Below are positions 44,945-52,033 of a DNA stretch of 64,000 nt, one piece after another. How positions within the stretch are numbered: the first letter of the stretch is position 1; the number at the start of each line of letters is the position of its first letter. The stretch is from Pseudonocardia kunmingensis. Lineage in GTDB: Bacteria > Actinomycetota > Actinomycetes > Mycobacteriales > Pseudonocardiaceae. Location of the stretch: the NCBI RefSeq assembly GCF_006716445.1, contig NZ_VFPA01000005.1, positions 124,001-188,000 on the forward strand. Direction: 5' to 3'. The notes beneath the pieces are model-generated. The model made no database searches and was not told where the DNA came from. It saw nothing but the letters and a program-made list of their open reading frames with translations. The translations under genes were made by a program, and so were the position numbers.

Positions 44945-47608
44945 GTGACCAGGGACACCCGCACGCCGCCACGTGGCCGGTTCGCGTGGCGGTCGCCGCA
45001 GCACTGGAGCCTGCGGGTCAAGTTCTCCGTGGTGCTGCTCGTCCCGCTGCTGCTCGCCGTCACCCTCGGTGTCCTCCGCATCGCCGACCAGACGGCCGAG
45101 GCCGACGAGCGGGACCGCGTGGCGCGCTTCGTCGGCGTCCAGGGAGTGGTGTCCTCCCTCATCGTCGACGTGGAGCGGGAGCGCTACCGCGCCGCGGAGT
45201 TCGTGGCGAACGGCCGCGTCGACGACCGCGCGCTGCGGCGCGTCATCGAGTCGGTGGACCACCGCGCGGCGCAGAGCCAGGACGCCGTGGCCGGCCTGCA
45301 CATCGACGACGTCGCCGGGCTCGACCTGGTGCGCAGGCAGGCCGCGCAGGCCCTCGAGCGCCTGCCCGGGCTGCGGGAGGTCGTCACCGGCTCCACCGCG
45401 CCGGCCACCACCGTGATCTCGCGGTACTCCCAGCTGCTCGAGCAGCTGGTGCAGCTGGACAGGGCGCTGCTGCGCAACGTCAACACCGCCGAGGTGCTCG
45501 GTCTCGCCAATAGCCTCGCGGGCATCGACGCCGCCCGCAACGAGGCCACCCTCCAGCAGGCCCAGCTGGCCATCGCGGTGCGGGGGCGGCTCTCCGCCCC
45601 GCTGGCCGCCGACCTGCAGTACAGCGGGGCGCGCCTGAGCAGCGGCCTCGCCGAGTTCCGCGTCGCGCTCGACGCCGCGCAGCGCGTCCGCTACGGCGGG
45701 CTCATCGCCGGGTCGGCCAACGCGCAGCGCGCCACGCTCGTGGAGTCGGTGCTCGCCGCCGGGGGCGCCGGCGAAGGGGTCGACGTCGTCCGCGTCGCCG
45801 ATGTCTACAGCCGGTTCCTCGGCGAGCTCGACGCGGCGGGCGAGGGCGTGCGGGCCGAGCTGCGCATCACGGCCGCCGAGCGCAGGCAGAGCGCCATCGC
45901 CGAGGCCTGGATCAACGTCACGGCGCTGATCGTCGCGCTCCTGCTGGCCGCCGCCATCGTCGGGTTCGTCGCCCGGGCGATGCTCGCCGCGCTGCGCACC
46001 CTGCGCCGCAGCGCCATCCTCGTGGCCCAGGAACGGCTGCCCGAGGCGGTGCAGCGGATGCGCCAGGGGTCGGTGCCCAACGTCGACGTCAACCCGGTGC
46101 CGGTCGTCACGCGCGAGGAGGTCGGCCAGGTCGCACGCGCCTTCGACGCCGTGCACGCGCAGGCGGTCCGGCTGGCGGCCGAGCAGGCCACGCTGCAGAA
46201 CAACGTCAACGCCATGTACGTCAACCTCTCCCGGCGCAGCCAGTCACTGGTGGACCGCCAGCTCCTGCTCATCGAGCAGCTCGAGGCGGGCGAGGTGGAC
46301 CCCGAGCAGCTCTCCGACCTGTTCCGCCTCGACCACCTCGCCACCCGGATGCGGCGCAACTGCGAGAACCTGCTGGTGCTGGCCGGCACCGAGGTCGAGC
46401 GGGACGCGAGCGACCCCATGCCGGTGCTGGACGTGCTCCGCGCTGCGGTCTCGGAGATCGAGCAGTACGCGCGCGTCACCGTCCAGACCTCCCCGGACGC
46501 CGTGTTCGTCGGGGAGGCGGCCAACGACATCCAGCACCTGCTCGCCGAGCTGCTCGACAACGCCACCAAGTTCTCCCCGCCCGACACGCAGGTGGTGATG
46601 AGCTGCAGCCAGGCCCGGGACGACTCCATCCTGGTGGAGATCTTCGACAGCGGGCCGGGGATGTCCGCGGGCGAGCTCGCCACGCTGAACGCCCGGCTGC
46701 GCAACCCGAGCGAGGCCACCGCCACCGTCGCGGCGTCCCAGCAGATGGGCCTGTTCGTGGTCGGGAAGCTCGCCAACCGGCACGGAGTCTGGGTCGGGCT
46801 GTTCACCGACTCGATGGGCCCCTCCCGCGGGGCGTCGGCGGAGGGGCGCGCCCACGGCGTCACCGCGCGCGTCACCGTGCCGGCCGACCTGGTCGGCGAG
46901 CGCGAGGGCGAGCCCGACCAGGTGCTGTGGTCGCGGTTCGAGGCGGCGCCCCCGCTGCCCGCGCGCATCGTGATCCCGGACGGGACCGACGGCGGCCGGC
47001 GCGCGCCTGCCGGGGCGTGGTCCGCGCCGCTGGCGGAACAGGATTCGGTCGGGGCCGAGACGCTGCGCCTGCCCGTCGTGCCGGCGCAGGGGGCGCCGGT
47101 ACCGGTGCCGGTGCCCGCCGCTCCCCGGGAGCTGGACGGCGCGGCGCTGTTCGAGCCGCTCGTGCCCCCGTCGTCGCTGCCCGATCCGGAGGAGCCCCGC
47201 CCGCGCGACCCGTTCGCAGGCGCCTCCTTCGACGACGCCGACGCCACACCGATCTTCGCCGAGGTCACGTCCGGGTGGTTCCACGTCACCTCGGTGCCTG
47301 CGGAGACGGCCACCGAGGTGATCCCGGTCGCGGTCGGTGCGCGCGGCCCGGACCCGGCGTCGTTCGCCACCGCCGCCGACAGCCTCTGGCAGGCGGCGCG
47401 CGCGGCGACGAACCGCACCGAGGACGGCGTCACGAAGGCGGGCCTGCCCAAGCGCGTGCCGCGCAACCGGCTGCTCCCGGGCAACGCGGGCCCGGCGGGC
47501 CCGACGCCGAGCGGCCCCGCCCGCGACGCGGACGCGATCCGCGGCCGGCTCACGACGTTCCAGCGCGGGATCCACGAGGGCCGGGTGAACCGGGCCGGCG
47601 GCGAGTAG
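44945..47608 (+). CDS. NIT-domain HAMP histidine kinase (CvnA-like)
   Basis: An 887-residue sensor kinase. TM1 about 25-45 (VKFSVVLLVPLLLAVTLG), a nitrate/nitrite-sensing-type extracellular domain to about 320, TM2 about 323-344, HAMP, then a dimerisation helix with SRRSQSLVDRQLLLIEQLE and RLDHLATRMRRNCENLLVL, as in conservon CvnA proteins. HATPase: N box AELLDNATKFSPP, G box IFDSGPGM. A disordered tail of about 240 residues follows. GTG 44945 has GGAG 8 nt upstream; GTG 44879 lacks one. The cvnBCD genes that normally follow are absent. Confidence 0.88.
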   Translation: MTRDTRTPPRGRFAWRSPQHWSLRVKFSVVLLVPLLLAVTLGVLRIADQTAEADERDRVARFVGVQGVVSSLIVDVERERYRAAEFVANGRVDDRALRRVIESVDHRAAQSQDAVAGLHIDDVAGLDLVRRQAAQALERLPGLREVVTGSTAPATTVISRYSQLLEQLVQLDRALLRNVNTAEVLGLANSLAGIDAARNEATLQQAQLAIAVRGRLSAPLAADLQYSGARLSSGLAEFRVALDAAQRVRYGGLIAGSANAQRATLVESVLAAGGAGEGVDVVRVADVYSRFLGELDAAGEGVRAELRITAAERRQSAIAEAWINVTALIVALLLAAAIVGFVARAMLAALRTLRRSAILVAQERLPEAVQRMRQGSVPNVDVNPVPVVTREEVGQVARAFDAVHAQAVRLAAEQATLQNNVNAMYVNLSRRSQSLVDRQLLLIEQLEAGEVDPEQLSDLFRLDHLATRMRRNCENLLVLAGTEVERDASDPMPVLDVLRAAVSEIEQYARVTVQTSPDAVFVGEAANDIQHLLAELLDNATKFSPPDTQVVMSCSQARDDSILVEIFDSGPGMSAGELATLNARLRNPSEATATVAASQQMGLFVVGKLANRHGVWVGLFTDSMGPSRGASAEGRAHGVTARVTVPADLVGEREGEPDQVLWSRFEAAPPLPARIVIPDGTDGGRRAPAGAWSAPLAEQDSVGAETLRLPVVPAQGAPVPVPVPAAPRELDGAALFEPLVPPSSLPDPEEPRPRDPFAGASFDDADATPIFAEVTSGWFHVTSVPAETATEVIPVAVGARGPDPASFATAADSLWQAARAATNRTEDGVTKAGLPKRVPRNRLLPGNAGPAGPTPSGPARDADAIRGRLTTFQRGIHEGRVNRAGGE

Positions 47609-47617
47609 GCCTCAGCT

Positions 47618-47666
47618 GACGAACGGCACTCTCGTCGGCTAGGTACCGACGAGAGTGCCGTTCGTC
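47618..47666. repeat. 49-bp dispersed palindromic repeat, copy 3 (inverted orientation)
   Basis: Perfect 21-bp arms (47618-47638, 47646-47666) with loop CTAGGTA, the reverse complement of the TACCTAG loop of copy 1, so this copy is inverted. It lies 9 bp after the kinase stop and 19 bp before the end of the convergent acyl-CoA dehydrogenase. Confidence 0.9.
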
Positions 47667-47685
47667 GTGATCATCCCGATTTCGG

Positions 47686-48696
47686 TCAGGGGCTCCCGGT
47701 GACCAGCGGCCAGAGCCCCGCGGGTCCCGCGGCCAGCGCCGCGGCGCCGACCTCGGCGTTCCACTCGGCGTCGGAGCCGTCCTCGTCGCGCCATGCCCAC
47801 AGGCGGGTGGTCCACAACCGCAGGTCGTGCTCGCGGGTGAAGCCGATGGCGCCGTGCACCTGGTGGGCGATCCGCGCGACGGTGCCCGCGGCCTCCCCCG
47901 TCCGGGCCTTCGCTGCGGCCACCGCGAACCGCGTGGACGCCGCGGCCATGCCGTCCGCGGTGGCTGCACCCGCCGCGGCCGACGCGGCCGCCGATGCCGC
48001 CGCGACCTCCGCCCCCGCCTCGGCCAGTTGCTGCTGCACGGCCTGGAAACGCCCGATCGGCCGGCCGAACTGCACCCGCTCCCCCGCGTACCGGACGGTC
48101 GCGGCGAGCGCGCCCGAGGCCGCGCCAGCGAGCAGCTGGGCGCGTCCCAACGCGGCGCGCACGCGCAGCTCTCCCGCCGCGCCGTCCGGCGCCGGTGCCA
48201 CCGCCACCGCCTCCCCGTCGACCGCCACCGCATCGCGCGGCTCCTCGGCGAGGTTGGCCCCGTCGGTGATCGTCAGCGTCCCCGGCGCGAGCAGCACGAC
48301 CCGGGTGGGTGTGAGCACCGCCAGTGCCGCGGCGGCCCGGGTCCACGGCACGCGGGCCAGCTGCCCCCGCACGCGCCCGCCGTCCACCTCGAGGTCGCCC
48401 GCCACCGCGGTGAGCGCCCCGGCCGGCACGTCGACGCCCGCGGCGTGCAGCAACCAGCCGGCGAGCAGGTCCGTCTCGACCAGGGGCACGCGCGCCGCGT
48501 GCCGCCCGGCCGCGGCGAGCACCACGGCCGCGTCGGCGAAGGTGCCCTCGCTGCCGCCGGCACCGGCGGGCAGGGTCAGCCGGGCGAGCCCCGTCTCCTC
48601 CAGCGTGCTCCAGAGCGGCGCGTCGAACCCCGTGTCGGACGAGGCGGCGTCCCCGAAGATCGACTCGGCCAGCTCCTGCAGCTCGGTGTCGGCCAT
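47686..48696 (-). CDS. Acyl-CoA dehydrogenase, small partner subunit
   Basis: A 336-residue acyl-CoA dehydrogenase-like protein. The C-terminal helical domain shows RVQFGRPIGRFQAVQQQLAE and ARIAHQVHGAIGFTREHDL, but the N-terminal and middle domains are Ala-rich and diverged. Adjacent unequal ACAD pairs in actinobacteria often form alpha2-beta2 enzymes for steroid or branched side chains with only one full active site; this one looks like the accessory chain. ATG 48696 overlaps the stop of the upstream ACAD (TGATG). Confidence 0.87.
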   Translation of the reverse strand: MADTELQELAESIFGDAASSDTGFDAPLWSTLEETGLARLTLPAGAGGSEGTFADAAVVLAAAGRHAARVPLVETDLLAGWLLHAAGVDVPAGALTAVAGDLEVDGGRVRGQLARVPWTRAAAALAVLTPTRVVLLAPGTLTITDGANLAEEPRDAVAVDGEAVAVAPAPDGAAGELRVRAALGRAQLLAGAASGALAATVRYAGERVQFGRPIGRFQAVQQQLAEAGAEVAAASAAASAAAGAATADGMAAASTRFAVAAAKARTGEAAGTVARIAHQVHGAIGFTREHDLRLWTTRLWAWRDEDGSDAEWNAEVGAAALAAGPAGLWPLVTGSP

Positions 48697-49883
48697 CAGC
48701 GCAGCCCCATCCCGCGCGCGACGATGCCGCGCAGCACCTCGTTGGTCCCGCCGCGCAGGGTGAACCCGGGGGCGTGCAGCACGGCGTCGGCCAGCAGGCG
48801 GGCGTAGCCGCTCTCGGCGCCCGGGTCGGGCGGGGTCGCGACCAGCAGCCGGGCCACGTCTATCACCTCGTTCTCGTATCGCGTGCCCAGGTCCTTGACG
48901 ACGGCGGCGGCCAGCTCAGGGGCCTGCCCCGACTCGAGCGAACCGGCCACCGCCAGCGACATCCGCCGCAGCGTCCACAGCCGGGCGACGAGCCCGCCGA
49001 CCTCGCGTTCGGCCCCGCTCGTGCCGGCGAGCTCCCCGATCAGCGCCACCAGCAGCGGGAACGTCGACAGGAACCGTTCGGGGCCGCTGCGCTCGAACGC
49101 GAGCTCGCTGGTGACCTGGCCCCAGCCGGCGCCGATCTCGCCGAGGACCATGTCGTCGGGGACGAAGACGCGGTCGAACACCACCTCGTTGAAGTGGTGC
49201 GCCCCGGTGAGCAGCGGGATCGGGCGGATCTGCACGCCCGGGGAGTCCAGCAGCACGATGAACTGCGAGAGCCCGGCGTGGCGGTTCTGCTCGTCGCGGG
49301 GTGCGGAGCGGGCGAGCGCGAAGAACGCGTGGGCGTGGTGCGCGCCCGACGTCCACACCTTCGTGCCGGTGAGCTCCCACCCGCCGTCCACCCGTTCGGC
49401 CCGGGTGCGCACGCCCGCGAGGTCGGAGCCGGCGTCGGGCTCGCTCATCCCGATCCCGAAGTAGACCTCACCGGCCGCGATGCCCGGCAGGAACCTCCGC
49501 CGCTGCGCCTCGGTGCCGAACCGCATGAGCGTGGGGCCGATCTGGCGGTCGGCGATCCAGTGCGCGGCCACCGGCGCACCGGCCGCGAGCAGCTCCTCGG
49601 TGACGACGTAGCGGTCCAGCGGCGACGCGCCGTGCCCGCCGTACTCCTGCGGGATGGTCATGCCGAGCCAGCCGCGGCGACCCAGCTCGCGGGTGAAGCG
49701 CTCGTCCCAGCCCGACAGCCACACGTCCGCGCGGGGCACCCAGCGCTGCGCGGCCCGCTCCTCGTCGAGGAACGCCCGCACCTCCTCCCGCAACGCCGCC
49801 GCCCGCGGCGGGAGCTCGGTCGGTGGTGGGACGAGTTCGGGCAGCCGGTGCAGCGTTGCGGTCACGGGGACATCCTGCGCCAT
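48696..49883 (-). CDS. Acyl-CoA dehydrogenase
   Basis: A 395-residue flavoprotein dehydrogenase with all family blocks: GWLGMTIPQEYGGHGAS, YFGIGMSEPDAGSDLAGVRT, WELTGTKVWTSGAHHA and the C-terminal LRGGTNEVLRGIVARGMGL. It oxidises an acyl-CoA to the enoyl-CoA, passing electrons to ETF. ATG 49883 is preferred; the longer frame to 50171 has no family similarity. Probably forms a heteromer with the product of the overlapping gene. Divergent from the succinate-semialdehyde dehydrogenase gene. Confidence 0.92.
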   Translation of the reverse strand: MAQDVPVTATLHRLPELVPPPTELPPRAAALREEVRAFLDEERAAQRWVPRADVWLSGWDERFTRELGRRGWLGMTIPQEYGGHGASPLDRYVVTEELLAAGAPVAAHWIADRQIGPTLMRFGTEAQRRRFLPGIAAGEVYFGIGMSEPDAGSDLAGVRTRAERVDGGWELTGTKVWTSGAHHAHAFFALARSAPRDEQNRHAGLSQFIVLLDSPGVQIRPIPLLTGAHHFNEVVFDRVFVPDDMVLGEIGAGWGQVTSELAFERSGPERFLSTFPLLVALIGELAGTSGAEREVGGLVARLWTLRRMSLAVAGSLESGQAPELAAAVVKDLGTRYENEVIDVARLLVATPPDPGAESGYARLLADAVLHAPGFTLRGGTNEVLRGIVARGMGLR

Positions 49884-49983
49884 GACGTCCGCGCCCACCG
49901 AGTGGTGGAGAGCACTTTCATACCCGCCCGACGGCGTGGACCGGGGTGTACGTCGAGCGACGTGCGATGGCAGCATCGCGGCC

Positions 49984-51480
49984 ATGACGAACTCCGCCGC
50001 CACCAGCAGCGCGACCGCCGACGAGGCCAGGGTGGTCGACGCGGTGCCCACCGGCCTGTTCATCGGCGGGTCCTGGCGCCCCGCCGCGTCGGGCCGCACC
50101 CTCACCGTCGACGACCCCGCCACGGGGAAGGCGCTCTGCGAGGTGGCCGACGCAGGCCCCGAGGACGGCATGGACGCGCTCGCCGCTGCGGTCGCCGCGC
50201 AGCAGTCCTTCGCCGCGGTGGCGCCCCGGGAGCGGGGCGAGATCCTCCGCCGCGCCTACGAGGTCATCATGGAGCGCATCGACGACCTGTCGCTGCTCAT
50301 GACCCTGGAGATGGGCAAGCCGCTCGCCGAGAGCCGGGGCGAGGTCGCCTACGCGGCGGAGTTCTTCCGCTGGTTCGCCGAGGAGGCCGTGCGGATCGAC
50401 GGCGGCTACGCCGTGGCCCCGAACGGCGCGAGCCGGTTCCTCGTGCAGAAGCAGCCGGTCGGCGTGTCACTGCTGATCACGCCGTGGAACTTCCCGATGG
50501 CGATGGGCACCCGCAAGATCGGCCCCGCGATCGCGGCCGGCTGCGCCATGGTGCTGAAGCCCGCCGCCCAGACCCCGCTGTCGATGCACGCGCTCGCCGC
50601 GATCCTGGCCGAGGCCGGGCTGCCCGACGGGGTGCTGAACATCGTCACCACCTCCGACGCAGGCGGCGTCATGGAGCCCCTGATCCGCGACGGGCGCGCC
50701 CGCAAGCTGTCCTTCACCGGCTCCACCGCGGTCGGCAAGCTCCTGCTGGAGCAGGCCTCGGAGAAGGTGCTGAAGACGTCGATGGAGCTGGGCGGCAACG
50801 CGCCGTTCCTCGTGTTCGACGACGCCGACCTGGACAAGGCCGTCGAGGGCGCGATGCTCGCGAAGATGCGCAACATGGGCGAGGCCTGCACGGCCGCCAA
50901 CCGGTTCCTCGTGCAGCGCGGCGTCGCCGAGGAGTTCGCGCGCCGCCTCACCGAGAAGATGGGGGCGCTCACCGTCGGCCGCGGCACCGACGACGGCGTC
51001 CAGGTCGGCCCGCTCGTCGACGCGAAGGGCCGCGACAAGGTCGTGGAGCTCGTGCGGGACGCTGTCGGCCGCGGCGCCCGCGTCCACGTCGGCGGCGAGC
51101 CGGGCGAGGGCCCGGGGTACTTCTACCGGCCCACGGTGCTGTCCGAGGTGCCGCTGGAGGCCCGCCTCACCTCCGAGGAGATCTTCGGCCCGGTGGCGGC
51201 GATCAGCGTCTTCGACCACGAGGACGACGCCGTCGCCGCGGCCAACGACACCGAGTACGGCCTGGTCAGCTACCTGTACACGGAGAACCTCACGCGCGCC
51301 CTGCGCGTGTCGGAGCGGCTGGAGGCCGGGATGATCGGGCTGAACACCGGCCTGGTCTCCAACCCGGCGGCCCCGTTCGGCGGCATCAAGCAGTCCGGCC
51401 TCGGCCGCGAGGGTGGCAGCGTCGGGATCGACGAGTTCCTGGAGACGAAGTACGTCGCGATCGGCTTCGCCGGCCAGTGA
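49984..51480 (+). CDS. gabD: NAD(P)-dependent succinate-semialdehyde dehydrogenase
   Basis: A 498-residue aldehyde dehydrogenase. LLMTLEMGKPLAESRGEV, PWNFPMAMGTRKIGPAIAAG and FTGSTAVGKLL are typical of GabD-type enzymes; the catalytic Glu is in MELGGNAPF and the nucleophile Cys in NMGEACTAANRF. It would oxidise succinate semialdehyde to succinate (GABA shunt or related degradation). ATG 49984; the longer frame upstream is not conserved. A strong GC hairpin follows the stop. Confidence 0.92.
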   Translation: MTNSAATSSATADEARVVDAVPTGLFIGGSWRPAASGRTLTVDDPATGKALCEVADAGPEDGMDALAAAVAAQQSFAAVAPRERGEILRRAYEVIMERIDDLSLLMTLEMGKPLAESRGEVAYAAEFFRWFAEEAVRIDGGYAVAPNGASRFLVQKQPVGVSLLITPWNFPMAMGTRKIGPAIAAGCAMVLKPAAQTPLSMHALAAILAEAGLPDGVLNIVTTSDAGGVMEPLIRDGRARKLSFTGSTAVGKLLLEQASEKVLKTSMELGGNAPFLVFDDADLDKAVEGAMLAKMRNMGEACTAANRFLVQRGVAEEFARRLTEKMGALTVGRGTDDGVQVGPLVDAKGRDKVVELVRDAVGRGARVHVGGEPGEGPGYFYRPTVLSEVPLEARLTSEEIFGPVAAISVFDHEDDAVAAANDTEYGLVSYLYTENLTRALRVSERLEAGMIGLNTGLVSNPAAPFGGIKQSGLGREGGSVGIDEFLETKYVAIGFAGQ

Positions 51481-51487
51481 ACCGCCC

Positions 51488-51514
51488 GGCCCCGCCCGTG
51501 CGCCGGGCGGGGCC
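51488..51514 (+). terminator. GC-rich hairpin after gabD
   Basis: GGCCCCGCCCG and CGGGCGGGGCC form an 11-bp perfect stem with a TGCGC loop, 7 bp after the gabD stop. There is no T tract, as usual for actinobacterial terminators. Confidence 0.7.
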
Positions 51515-51532
51515 ACGGCCCGCGGTCTTCGC

Positions 51533-51599
51533 CATGATCGGCAAGTCGGCGCGAGAACGGGCGTTTTCCGCCCGGGAATGCGCCGACTCGCTGATCATG
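51533..51599. repeat. 67-bp nested palindrome between convergent genes
   Basis: Outer 20-nt arms (51533-51552 and 51580-51599) differ at two positions that can still pair as G-U. They enclose an inner CGGGCG-TTTTC-CGCCCG hairpin (51558-51574). It lies between gabD and the convergent membrane-protein gene and should fold as a cruciform or bidirectional terminator; size suggests a REP-like element. Confidence 0.75.
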
Positions 51600-51636
51600 A
51601 GGCCGGGATGCTGGTCGACGCGGCGCCGGTGCCGGC

Positions 51637-52032
51637 TCAGCCGGCCGGGGCCGCTGGGTCCACCGGTGCGTCCGCCGGCGGGGCACCGGTGTCGGCCGGA
51701 GGTGGCGCGTTCGGATCGGCGGGAGCCGCCGGCGGCGCGTTCGGGTCCACGGGCGCGGGCGGCGGCGGGTTGGCCGGCACGACCGTCACGACGTCGGACG
51801 GGTCGGTGCGGGTGATGATCGACTGCGCCAGCAGGACGCCGCCCTGCACGGCCAGGAGCACGACCAGCGCGATGACGGCCAGCCACGACCCGATGGTCAG
51901 CACCCGCACCTTCGGGGCGGTGCGGTAGAGCTGCGCCCCGGCCGTCTCGACCGCCCACGCCCGCGCCCCGAGCAGGACGAACACCAGCAGGGTGGTGGCC
52001 CAGACCACCACGTCGAGCCGCTCGTAGATCAT
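51637..52032 (-). CDS. Small membrane protein with Pro/Ala/Asp-rich tail
   Basis: A 131-residue protein with two hydrophobic segments (VVVWATTLLVFVLLGARAW and TIGSWLAVIALVVLLAVQGGVLL) and a disordered C-terminus made of repeated DPNAPPAAP-type units. ATG 52032 with GGGAGG upstream. It lies directly after the polysaccharide polymerase-like gene, one base from its stop region, and so belongs to that operon. Function unknown; possibly a small accessory of the export machinery. Confidence 0.75.
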   Translation of the reverse strand: MIYERLDVVVWATTLLVFVLLGARAWAVETAGAQLYRTAPKVRVLTIGSWLAVIALVVLLAVQGGVLLAQSIITRTDPSDVVTVVPANPPPPAPVDPNAPPAAPADPNAPPPADTGAPPADAPVDPAAPAG

Positions 52033-52033
52033 C

